Shown here one piece after another: positions 47,301 to 54,423 of a stretch of 64,000 nucleotides of DNA. The stretch covers positions 2,819,786-2,883,785 of the forward strand of contig NZ_CP036339.1 in NCBI RefSeq assembly GCF_007746075.1. Direction: 5' to 3'. The notes below the pieces were generated by a model, which saw only the letters and a program-made list of their open reading frames with translations, had not been told where the DNA came from and did no database searches. How positions within the stretch are numbered: position 1 is the first letter of the stretch; each line of letters opens with the position of its first letter. Origin of the DNA: Lacipirellula limnantheis (GTDB taxonomy: Bacteria > Planctomycetota > Planctomycetia > Pirellulales > Lacipirellulaceae). Made by a program: the position numbers and the translations under genes.

Positions 47301-47461
47301 CCGGCGTCGGTGATGACAGTCACCTGCACATTGGTCATGTCAGGAACGGCGTCGATCGGCAACAGGACCGCGCAACGAGCGCCGGCGATCGCCATGATCG
47401 CCGTCGCGGCGAAGACCAGAAAGCGGTTGGCGAGCGAAAACTCGATCAGTCTTTGAAGCAT
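44363..47461 (-). CDS. CusA/CzcA-type heavy-metal RND efflux pump
   Basis: 1032 residues, the usual size for heavy-metal RND pumps. Twelve hydrophobic segments flank two large periplasmic loops. The N-terminus has LANRFLVFAATAIMAIAG and the DAVPDMTNVQVTV motif. The proton-relay motif of the HME subfamily, GAIDFGLIVDSSVIMVEN with two Asp and a Glu, lies near 390-410. It exports monovalent (Cu/Ag) or divalent (Zn/Co/Cd) cations by proton antiport; the exact metal cannot be read with certainty. The adaptor gene lies 60 bp upstream on the same strand. No CusC-type outer-membrane gene is adjacent. Confidence 0.93.
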   Translation of the reverse strand: MLQRLIEFSLANRFLVFAATAIMAIAGARCAVLLPIDAVPDMTNVQVTVITDAGSLSPVEVERYVTYPVESTMSGLPDVEELRSVSKFGISVVTIVFEEGADLYRARQLVSERLPVAAAAIPAGYGTPEMGPLTTALGEILQFEVRCENYSSMQLRTILEWEIAPKLREVAGVTEINSHGGAYKTFEVRPDPDRLASNDVTLDEIFRRLEENNGSIGGGYVVHHGEQRFIRGEALLKSREDILNVVIRRTDQGHSILLRDLADVEISPMTRQGAVTRDARGEAVTGMVMMLIGENSRDVVARVKERLKAIESVLPSGVSLEITYDRSALIGRTLHTVVRNLLEGGALVILVLLVMLGSVRAGLIVALAIPLSMLFAANLMYATAISASLMSLGAIDFGLIVDSSVIMVENCILRLAENRGVRSRLEVIRDASIEVRKPTMFGELIIAVVYLPVLMLQGTEGKLFRPMALTVLFALLGSLILSMTLMPALASIALPRSIKDHDVWLVRMIKVVYRPMVRAAISRPVMTTASALIVFMLSIPVAMNLGAEFMPRLEEGDLLIEAVRLPSATIEGATEMGTQIERLLLKFPEVRTVFCKTGRPEIANDVMGVHQTDVWVILHSHDKWRPGMTRDELIAEMAAVLKENIVGVAFGFTQPIEMRVDELVAGVKSDVAVLLYGDDLDVLAKKSKEIERVLQDVPGAADVKADFQANLQTLTILPRRDALARYGIDASKVFDVIEALGGRKVGLVMEGRARIPIVVRVPAAWREEIGMLEQLPVGQAGGRTIPLGELADILVAETPASVEHDAIRRRTFIAANVRGRDVASFVGDAQAAVATKVDLPRGYEIRWGGDFENLQTASRRLALITPVVLLLIFLLLHTSFRSVSLALLIFLAVPMAASGGIFALFLRGMPFSISAGVGFIALFGVAVLNGLVWVSAAEHARRSGLPLREVTRQTALSRLRPVLMTAMVASFGFIPMALSNGDGAEMQRPLATVVIGGLITSTLLTSLVVPAIYPWFAPKTTTDDLIGSESDD

Positions 47462-47521
47462 TGTCGGCTCGATAAACTAGATAAACTAGTAGTTGCCCTG
47501 ACAAGCGAGGTGCGTCGCGAG

Positions 47522-48979
47522 TCACTCGTCACCACCGACCATCAGCAATGCACTTTTTAAGAAGAAAGCTCCCTCGCTGACGACGGGCGTTCCCTTCGCT
47601 AAGCCTTCCAGAATTTCAAGACGCCCACCCTCCTCGCCGCCCCGTCGTACGTCGACGCGCCGAAATTTCGTCGTTCCTACTGGGACGAAGACGAACGACT
47701 GACCGTCATGCACAACGACGGACGACTCCGGCACGGTCACTGCGGCTCTCGACGGTCCTGCCGGGATCGTCATGCGGATAAACAGCCCAGGACGTAGACG
47801 ATGGTCGGCCGACTCAAGCCGTGCGACGAGCGCGGCGGCGCCCGTCGCCGCGTCGACGCTCCGACCGACGACCAGGACCTCCGCCGCGTAGCGCTCATCC
47901 GGCAACGCGGGCGTCGTGACGACGACCTTGGCCCCAACGTCGACGTCGATCGTCGCCCAGTCTTGTTCTCGCACGTCGGCGACCGCCCACAGACGACTGG
48001 TGTCGGCAATCACGGCAATCGCATCGCCGGCTGAAACTCGCTCCATCACGGCGAGACTACGCTCCTCCATCGCTCCGTTGATCGGCGCGACAATTTCGAC
48101 CTGCGAAAGCGAAGCCTCGGGCGACGCTTCGGCGACCCCTTCGTCGATTGTCCGGGACGACGGCCCGAGCAGTAGCTTCAGATCCTGCCTGGTTACTTCC
48201 AACTGTCGCTGCGCGTCCTCTGCAACGGCTGTCGCTTTTTTGCTCAGCTGTTCAACGTCGAAGAGTGACTGCTCGATCGCCGACTGAAGTGCGGCTTGAG
48301 CGGCTTGACGTTCGCTCTCACGCTCCTGCCGCACCTTCCCCGAGACGGCCCCCGAGGCGGCGGCCTCCTGAATATTGTCGGCCATGACGTTCGCCAGTCT
48401 GACGCGCGTGTAGGCAGAGACGAGTCGCTCGCGATAGTCGCCCACGGCGTGATACTGGAGAGCGGCGTCGATGTCCCGCGGTTCCTTCTCTTCGCGTATC
48501 AGTTGGACGAGCAAGAGAACGCCATCCTTGATGTTCGTGCGCCACTCGGCTTGTCGTTGTGCTAACTGCAAGTCGGCTTCGCGCCGCTTGACCTTGGCGC
48601 GGGCGGCGCCGACGTCGGAGCTGCTCAGGACTGCTAAGGTCTGGCCCGTCGCGACGAAGTCGCCTGGACGGACTCTGAACTCCGTCACGACGCCATTGAA
48701 CGCCGCTTTGACAGCGACGTGACGGTCTTGATCATAGGTCAGACGCCCAGGCACTGTTCTCGTCGGCTGAAAGATTGTCTCGCTCGCCACGCTGGTTTTG
48801 ACGTTACCCCGGCCTAACTGCTCGGGGGACAGCGTTACGATCTCGCGCGTCCCCTGTTCGGATGGCTCCGAAGCCGTTGGCGGATCCGCTGGGCGCTGAG
48901 AAGTTCTCCAAAGGCTTAGCGTCGCCACGACGCCGATCACCACGACGCCAACGAGCGGGTAGACGAATTTCAGTTTCAT
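47522..48979 (-). CDS. Efflux RND periplasmic adaptor (CusB/CzcB-like)
   Basis: 485 residues. An N-terminal membrane anchor (VYPLVGVVVIGVVATLSLW) is followed by the membrane-fusion domains: the barrel-sandwich segment with VAVKAAFNGVVTEFRVRPGD near 88, a long coiled-coil hairpin (about 130-260), the returning lipoyl half (VEIVAPINGAMEERSLAVME near 295) and a beta-barrel ending in FVFVPVGTTKFRRVDVRRGG. It links the RND pump to an outer-membrane channel, and probably forms an operon with the pump gene. No metal-binding Met cluster was noticed. Confidence 0.92.
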   Translation of the reverse strand: MKLKFVYPLVGVVVIGVVATLSLWRTSQRPADPPTASEPSEQGTREIVTLSPEQLGRGNVKTSVASETIFQPTRTVPGRLTYDQDRHVAVKAAFNGVVTEFRVRPGDFVATGQTLAVLSSSDVGAARAKVKRREADLQLAQRQAEWRTNIKDGVLLLVQLIREEKEPRDIDAALQYHAVGDYRERLVSAYTRVRLANVMADNIQEAAASGAVSGKVRQERESERQAAQAALQSAIEQSLFDVEQLSKKATAVAEDAQRQLEVTRQDLKLLLGPSSRTIDEGVAEASPEASLSQVEIVAPINGAMEERSLAVMERVSAGDAIAVIADTSRLWAVADVREQDWATIDVDVGAKVVVTTPALPDERYAAEVLVVGRSVDAATGAAALVARLESADHRLRPGLFIRMTIPAGPSRAAVTVPESSVVVHDGQSFVFVPVGTTKFRRVDVRRGGEEGGRLEILEGLAKGTPVVSEGAFFLKSALLMVGGDE

Positions 48980-49150
48980 GCGGAAGTCCCCTCAGCCGTC
49001 AAGCGACAGTAGAAGAAGCGCGCCTTGCGGGGCGAAGCGTTTGGTGCAGAGCGAGCGCCGAATGACGCTCAGAGTCGCGGTGCTCAGAAGGGCTTCAGTC
49101 GGAAATCGTTTGCACGAGCTTCGACTCACGATCAGCACCGTTGGGCGTGA

Positions 49151-49642
49151 TCAACGCCGTGACACGCCAATCAGCGCGCAGAGCGGCACATTCATGTAGG
49201 AATGCATGAATCCAACGTTGCGACTCGCGGATGCGACGACGCCTGCGGGAGAGCACCAGTGCGCAGCAAACGGCAATACCAGTTGCGGCAGAATAACGAC
49301 GTCGACCGTCGCCGACTGAACATCAATGCAGGCAACCGCTGCCGTCGCGCCTGCGCAGAAGATCGGCGGCGGATCTCGATCCTCGAGCGCCTTCTCATCC
49401 CGTCCCAGTTCCCACGGGAGGATAAAGTGCCAGTGCCAGCGTCCCAGGTCGGCGTCGCCCTCGAAATGGTGTCGCCGAACGTGAGCCGTCGGAGAGCCGT
49501 CAAACGCCAAGTCCTGACCGTGGCTATGCAACAGCGGAATGGGAAACTGGAGCGCGATCACCCAGTATGCCGCCGCTTGCATGGCTCGCCGAAGCAGTAA
49601 GTTGAAAGCGTAAGTCGTCATCGCCAGGATCGACTGGAACAC
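49151..49642 (-). CDS. Hypothetical protein upstream of the efflux operon
   Basis: 163 residues. A hydrophobic N-terminal region (AMQAAAYWVIALQFPIPLLH) precedes a His/Trp-rich part (HVRRHHFEGD, LGRWHWHFILPWE), a composition that could bind metal ions. Similar proteins beside metal-efflux genes in planctomycetes come to mind, but no family name. It lies 171 bp upstream of the adaptor gene on the same strand. The C-terminal part (VGFMHSYMNVPLCALIG) is short of charged residues. Periplasmic metal handling is a guess from composition and context. Confidence 0.6.
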   Translation of the reverse strand: MFQSILAMTTYAFNLLLRRAMQAAAYWVIALQFPIPLLHSHGQDLAFDGSPTAHVRRHHFEGDADLGRWHWHFILPWELGRDEKALEDRDPPPIFCAGATAAVACIDVQSATVDVVILPQLVLPFAAHWCSPAGVVASASRNVGFMHSYMNVPLCALIGVSRR

Positions 49643-49904
49643 GTGGACTCGACAAGACGCGAGCCGAGACCTCTACTTCCTTGTAGTTCGATCTTGGCGT
49701 GCCGTCAACTCAATCCAAGCGTCGGCTTACTTGCTTGATTGGCAGAGCGCTCCAATCGTCTCCCGCACAAGGCGCCAAGTAAGTTGGTCTGAAGTCTGTC
49801 AGACTGACTCCTCGACGTCTCCTCAATTCAACGCAGTCGGACATCGACTCCGCTTGATGAGATTGCATCTCAATGAGATTGTCGATTCAGTCAGGGTAGA
49901 TCAC

Positions 49905-50600
49905 CTACACCGCCGCGCCGAACAGGGCGCCAGCGCCGGCCGTCAGCGCCATTGCGAGGGCACCCCAGACGGTGACTCGCCAGGCTGCTTTGACGACTGG
50001 CGCACCGCCGACGTAGGCCCCGAATCCTCCCAGCAGTGCCAGAAGCAAAACGGAAGTGCCAATCACGGCGGGCATCAGCATCGTGGTCGGTCCGATCAGG
50101 ACGGTCAGCAGGGGAATTGCAGCGCCGACGGCAAAGGTGGCGGCTGACGCGAGCGCCGCTTGAGTTGGTCGCGCTGTCGTGATTTCGGAAACTCCAAGCT
50201 CGTCGCGAGCGTGCGTCGACAGGGCGTCGTGCGCCATCAATTGTGCAGCGACCTGTTGCGCCAACTTGGGTTGCAGCCCGCGACGAACGTAGATTGAGGC
50301 GAGTTCGTTCCTCTCAAAATCGCCATTAGCGGCCAGCTCGGCCCGCTCGCGGTTGAGATCGGCTTGCTCGGTGTCGGACTGCGAACTGACCGAGACGTAC
50401 TCGCCGGCCGCCATCGACATGGCTCCGGCGACCAGCCCTGCGACGCCGGCGCTGAGAATCTCACTGCTGGCGGCGTTCGCCGCCGTGATGCCGACGACGA
50501 GGCTGGCGGTGGAGACGATGCCGTCATTGGCCCCGAGGACCGCAGCGCGGAGCCAGCCGATGCGGTCAGCGCGGTGCTGTTCTGGATGTCCAAGCAGCAT
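49905..50600 (-). CDS. VIT1/CCC1-family iron/manganese transporter
   Basis: 231 residues with about five hydrophobic segments. The family signature is clear: WLRAAVLGANDGIVSTASLVVGITAA near 18, then AGLVAGAMSMAAGEYVSVSSQSDTE near 55 and a metal-binding cytoplasmic loop (about 75-135) rich in Glu and Arg. Members export or sequester Fe2+ or Mn2+. It fits the metal-transport theme of the flanking genes. It stands alone, about 260 bp from the next minus-strand gene. Confidence 0.93.
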   Translation of the reverse strand: MLLGHPEQHRADRIGWLRAAVLGANDGIVSTASLVVGITAANAASSEILSAGVAGLVAGAMSMAAGEYVSVSSQSDTEQADLNRERAELAANGDFERNELASIYVRRGLQPKLAQQVAAQLMAHDALSTHARDELGVSEITTARPTQAALASAATFAVGAAIPLLTVLIGPTTMLMPAVIGTSVLLLALLGGFGAYVGGAPVVKAAWRVTVWGALAMALTAGAGALFGAAV

Positions 50601-51046
50601 GGCGTCCTCGATGATTTTCTGCGTTCAAACGACAAGCAGACGTTGTGTTTAGCGGCCCGTAGACCGGCAACTCGCCATGGTCGCCAACACTTAGGGCCAC
50701 AAGACGAAGCTTGCAAATTCTCGCCATTCTTCTGTGATCGCGGCTTGCTGATTTGCGGCCTACGCGGCGGGTATTTGCCAAGGGTCTGGGAATTGCCTCT
50801 GACAACTGTTGTGACGTCGCAATCTGCGGGCCACGGCTGAGAAGCCCAGTTTGGCGGGTGTTAGCGGTCAACGGGGCTTCCCAGCGCTGTGCGTTTGGGG
50901 GCGCTGCACAGTGCGATTTGGATTCGGGCCGCGAAGTGTCAAAGGATTCGCAAAATTCTCTGGCGGAGAGTTGAGCGGCGAGCAACTTCTCTTTGATGAA
51001 GAGTCAACGAATCGCCATCTATGTTTACTTTTAGGAGGGGGATCTC
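50601..51046. other. Divergent intergenic region, no gene
   Basis: About 445 bp between the VIT gene (-) and a PEP-CTERM gene (+). It should hold both promoters. A strong ribosome binding sequence (AGGAGGGGG, 51031-51039) precedes the plus-strand gene. Overlapping frames of about 70-140 codons on both strands show no motif. Confidence 0.4.
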
Positions 51047-52084
51047 ATGATGAAGATGACCAAAGCATTGCTCACGGCGGCGCTGGCGCTCGCTTGGTGC
51101 GATCGGCCGGTGCAAGCGCAAACGATGTTTGGGAGTTTAAGCAATTTTGACGTGGTTAACGATACGGGGGAAATCTGTCGCGGCTTCGAGATCGAGCTCG
51201 AAGGGATCAGTCCGACGGAGATTTTTTACGCGTTTGGCAACCCATACATCCGGTACGGCGATCCGACGATTACCGCGACGGCGACGGGAAGCATCGTCCG
51301 TTACGCGAGCGGATTCGACGGGACCAACTGGGCAGTCGGCACGCCTGTTCCGGCGGGGCCGTTTCCGACGGGCGGCCATGAATGCTTTTATCCAGCGTAC
51401 GGGGGCGATCCCAATTATGAAACGCTGGGAGGCGAACACTTTGGCGTCGCACTCAACGGCAACCCGACAAACACGACCTACCGTTGGCTGCTGGGAGACG
51501 CTGCCGGCAATCTCGTCGCGTCAGGATCAAACGTGAAGGTTCCCGCGCCGATTTGGAACGTGCAGCCGCCGGCGAACCCAGCCGCGCCGGCAGCCGTTCA
51601 AGCGGTGATTCCCGCGTTGCCGAAGGAACATCCCGAAGACCTCTTCGGCGAAGCGATGTGGGTGAAGGTGTTTGTGACCGAGGCGGCGGAGCCTGCGGAG
51701 TTGGAGCATCTACTGCCGGGCGATCCAGCCGTGCCCGATGGTTCCGAGCCGGCGGAGGTCGAGATCGAGTGGCAATTGCTCCAGGCGGGCAAGAACGGCG
51801 TGGACGAACTGGACAGCGGCCTCGACGACATGGCGGCCGATTCGGAATCGGTGACGCGCCGGTACGAGTTCTACAAGTACGTTGGCCCCTACAACGATGA
51901 AGGCGAGGCAGAGATTGAGGACGCCGACCTCTTTCCGGATGCGGTCGGCGAATTTCTGGGCGCTCAAAATGCAGCGTTTAATTTGGCGCCGTTCGTGGTT
52001 CCCGAACCGAGCACGCTCGCGCTGGGTTTGGCGGGAGTGATCGGCGTTGCGGCGAGCCGGCGACGCAGGCGCATCGGCGGCTAA
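51047..52084 (+). CDS. PEP-CTERM secreted protein
   Basis: 345 residues. Signal peptide MMKMTKALLTAALALAWCDR ends near PVQAQ. The body has no recognised catalytic motif and is Ala/Pro-rich around 190-210; it is strand-rich with Gly/Tyr motifs (FYAFGNPYIRYGDP, CFYPAYGGDPNYETLGGEHF), as in surface or matrix proteins. The C-terminus is PEPSTLALGLAGVIGVAAS followed by five Arg, a standard PEP-CTERM exosortase signal. A strong Shine-Dalgarno sequence lies 7 bp before the ATG. A perfect hairpin follows the stop at 52112-52145. The EF-hand loop seen in the next gene is absent. Confidence 0.88.
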   Translation: MMKMTKALLTAALALAWCDRPVQAQTMFGSLSNFDVVNDTGEICRGFEIELEGISPTEIFYAFGNPYIRYGDPTITATATGSIVRYASGFDGTNWAVGTPVPAGPFPTGGHECFYPAYGGDPNYETLGGEHFGVALNGNPTNTTYRWLLGDAAGNLVASGSNVKVPAPIWNVQPPANPAAPAAVQAVIPALPKEHPEDLFGEAMWVKVFVTEAAEPAELEHLLPGDPAVPDGSEPAEVEIEWQLLQAGKNGVDELDSGLDDMAADSESVTRRYEFYKYVGPYNDEGEAEIEDADLFPDAVGEFLGAQNAAFNLAPFVVPEPSTLALGLAGVIGVAASRRRRRIGG

Positions 52085-52111
52085 CGCCGCAACGAGTTGT
52101 TTTCGCGTACC

Positions 52112-52145
52112 GAGGCCCGTCAGGCGCATTCGACTGACGGGCCTC
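52112..52145 (+). terminator. Perfect 12-bp hairpin after a PEP-CTERM gene
   Basis: Arms 52112-52123 and 52134-52145 (GAGGCCCGTCAG and its complement) pair perfectly with a 10-nt loop, 27 bp after the stop codon. There is no U tract. Position and form match the hairpin after the PEP-CTERM gene near 10.4 kb, although the stem sequence differs. Confidence 0.6.
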
Positions 52146-52210
52146 TGAGCGGTTTCAAATCGCCCCCTAATGGCCCAAGGCGGCATGAGGGGGCGCAGAA
52201 GGAGGGCGGT

Positions 52211-53065
52211 ATGAATCGCTTCAAGCCTCTCGCCGCGGCAATACTTCTGTATTGGCTTCACGGCAGCGCCGCACTTGGGGCGACGGTCGTGTTCTTCGAC
52301 GATACGCAGGTCGCGACGCCAGTGGCGTCTGGAATCACCTGGGACACGGTCAGCAGCAACGGTTATCTCTTTACTTACACCAGAGATAAACTGTTCACCG
52401 GCGGCATCGGACCCGATCCCATCGGGCGGATGGTGCGCGTGCCGTGGCCTGCGGGGGTGGAAGCACAAGCCGTGACCACGCCGCCCCCGGGGGTGACGGA
52501 TTACAAGGCGCGACTCACCTTGCGGCGCGTCGACGGCGACGTGTTCGATCTGACGGCATTCACGGCAAAGCTGCTGGCGAACACGGCCGGCGCCGGCGCC
52601 AACATCGAGATCATGCCGAAGTTGCAGGGAGAAGATGGCTTCAATGATCCGCTCTACTTTAACGCGAGCGGCTATTACGGCAGCAACTTTTCTTACGATA
52701 CGACGCCGAACTATTTGGGGAGTACGGCGCTGCTGAAAGGATTCGATGAGTACGTGATCAGTTTGTACGTCGACTACGCGCTGACCGCCCTGACGCTGGA
52801 GGGGGCGCTAACGGCGTTGCCTGGCGACTTCGACGCGGACGGTCGCGTGGACGGCGCCGACTTTCTCGTGTGGCAGCGCGGAGAGTCGCCCGCGGGGGCC
52901 ACGGCGTCGGATTTGGCGCTCTGGCAGGCGAACTTTGGGGCCGCAGCGCCGCTGGCCGCAGTTGCAGCGGCCGTGCCAGAGCCGGCCACGCTTTTTCAGA
53001 TCACGATCGCAGCGGGAGTATTTCTTCTGGCGCAGAGAATCTTCGGAATTACGCTCAGCCGCTAG
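52211..53065 (+). CDS. PEP-CTERM protein with dockerin-like EF-hand loop
   Basis: 284 residues from the ATG at 52211, which gives a clean signal peptide (LAAAILLYWLHGSAALGA); an in-frame codon 38 upstream is not needed. The body is a strand-rich domain without recognised catalytic residues (VFFDDTQVATPVASG; YNPNYLG-like repeats are absent). Near the end lies a calcium-loop motif, GDFDADGRVDGADFLVWQRG, then LALWQANFGA. The sorting signal is VPEPATLFQITIAAGVFLLA followed by QRIFG. It lies 127 bp after a related PEP-CTERM gene, with the hairpin between them, so the two are probably separate transcripts. Confidence 0.88.
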   Translation: MNRFKPLAAAILLYWLHGSAALGATVVFFDDTQVATPVASGITWDTVSSNGYLFTYTRDKLFTGGIGPDPIGRMVRVPWPAGVEAQAVTTPPPGVTDYKARLTLRRVDGDVFDLTAFTAKLLANTAGAGANIEIMPKLQGEDGFNDPLYFNASGYYGSNFSYDTTPNYLGSTALLKGFDEYVISLYVDYALTALTLEGALTALPGDFDADGRVDGADFLVWQRGESPAGATASDLALWQANFGAAAPLAAVAAAVPEPATLFQITIAAGVFLLAQRIFGITLSR

Positions 53066-53178
53066 ACAGGGTCTGATGGCGGGTTAAGCACCTCGGATGG
53101 CCAGGGTTCCTCCGATTCACCGCTGTGCATGGATCGATCTTCAGGGCGGACGGCGATAGTTCGGGGACATCACTCGAA

Positions 53179-53454
53179 TCAACTGTAAAAGTCAATTGCC
53201 GCGCGTAACGACTGCGCGCTAACTCCCACGATGAGTCGCGAGTCGGCCAGTACGGCGCCGGCGGTCACGTCATTCACACCCGTTCGATCGGCGATGGCTG
53301 TCACCGCCCATCGCAGGGCGTCGGCTCGCACAGTCGTGAATCCGACATGTGACGCTTTCGGCTCAGATGTCAGCATGATTGCGGCGGAACAACATTTGCG
53401 GATGAGCGACTTCACGAGCAGCCTCGTGTTAAAAGTCGCGGTCCGAACGACCAC
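53179..53454 (-). CDS. Doubtful small hypothetical protein
   Basis: 91 codons. The C-terminal part reads DRTGVNDVTAGAVLADSRL and SAQSLRAAIDFYS, which has a protein-like composition, but no family is recognised. It diverges from the cytochrome gene with only 20 bp between starts, leaving little room for both promoters, and lacks a clear ribosome site. Could be a remnant or a chance frame. Confidence 0.28.
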   Translation of the reverse strand: MVVRTATFNTRLLVKSLIRKCCSAAIMLTSEPKASHVGFTTVRADALRWAVTAIADRTGVNDVTAGAVLADSRLIVGVSAQSLRAAIDFYS

Positions 53455-53474
53455 TAACTGGAGAACTGTGCGAC

Positions 53475-54197
53475 ATGGCCAAGGTGCTGATTTGGGATTG
53501 GCCGACGAGGATTATACACTGGCTACTAACGCTGGGATTTCTAGCGTGCTTCGGCATTGCTCAGTTGGCAGGCGAGCATAGCGCCTGGTTCCCGATTCAT
53601 ATGATTCTCGGCGTCTCGCTTGGGTTCGTCGTGCTGCTTCGAGTAATGTGGGGATTCATGGGAACGCGCTACGCTCGATTCAGTTCGTTCCTTTACAGTC
53701 CTTCCGCTCTTTTCGCTTACCTGAAGGGTACGCTGTCGGGGAAGGCTCCCCGATTCGCTGGACACAATCCGGGCTCAGCTTACGCGACCTTCGCCATGTT
53801 GCTGCTTATCGGCGTGGTGGTCGTCACCGGGCTACTTATGTCCAGTGGCAGCGAGGCCGCCGAAGAGATGCACGTCCCTGCCGCCTATGCCTTAGCCGCC
53901 GCCGTCGCGACTCATATCGTTGGAGTCTTTTGGCATACGTGGCGGCATCGCGAGAATCTGACGCTCACCATGGTCACTGGGTGGAAGGAGGCGCCGCCCG
54001 CGGCACGCATCGCATCAACACGTCCGGTAGTCGCTGCGCTGTTCGCCGTCGTCATCGCGGCGGTGACGCTGGGCCTATTCCGCAACTACGACTCTGCAAA
54101 GCAACAGACGACGGTACCGTTTGCAGGCACGGTCATTCGCCTTGGCGAAGTTGAAGGAGGCGAAAGCGACGGCAGACGGTCTCGCGACGGCGACTGA
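53475..54197 (+). CDS. Cytochrome b561/Ni-Fe hydrogenase cytochrome b-like protein
   Basis: 240 residues with four or five membrane segments. His residues expected to hold two b-type haems are seen in TRIIHWLLTLGF near 15, FPIHMILGVSLGF near 42, and VATHIVGVFWHTWRHRE near 145. The WDWPTRIIHW start and FAGHNPGSAYATFAMLLL are typical of the family that moves electrons between quinones and periplasmic proteins. The last 40 residues, after a fifth hydrophobic segment, are charged. A ribosome site (GGAGA) lies 10 bp before the ATG. Its electron donor or acceptor is not in the window. Confidence 0.9.
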   Translation: MAKVLIWDWPTRIIHWLLTLGFLACFGIAQLAGEHSAWFPIHMILGVSLGFVVLLRVMWGFMGTRYARFSSFLYSPSALFAYLKGTLSGKAPRFAGHNPGSAYATFAMLLLIGVVVVTGLLMSSGSEAAEEMHVPAAYALAAAVATHIVGVFWHTWRHRENLTLTMVTGWKEAPPAARIASTRPVVAALFAVVIAAVTLGLFRNYDSAKQQTTVPFAGTVIRLGEVEGGESDGRRSRDGD

Positions 54198-54413
54198 TGA
54201 TCGTCCGCATTCAAGTCGTCTACGGCCCTGCTTGCGGGGGGCGATCTCTGCGGCGGCGAACCCCCATGCCTCGCGGGCAACGGTTCGTGCCAAAGCGCGG
54301 GGATATCGACCATTGGGCTGGTCTGGAGCCGACAGAGGAATAGCGGTCGGCCAGCACTCGGTCGCGCAACCATATACATTCGGTCGTGCAGTTCATTCGA
54401 AAAGCGGGAAGTC

Positions 54414-54418
54414 AGGAG
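54414..54418 (+). promoter_or_regulatory. Shine-Dalgarno site deciding a TTG start
   Basis: AGGAG at 54414-54418 lies 5 bp before the TTG at 54424, at the start of the region where P-type ATPase similarity begins. The in-frame extension of 101 codons upstream overlaps the cytochrome gene, is not ATPase-like, and has no ribosome site, so this site favours the TTG start. Confidence 0.55.
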
Positions 54419-54423
54419 AGCAG

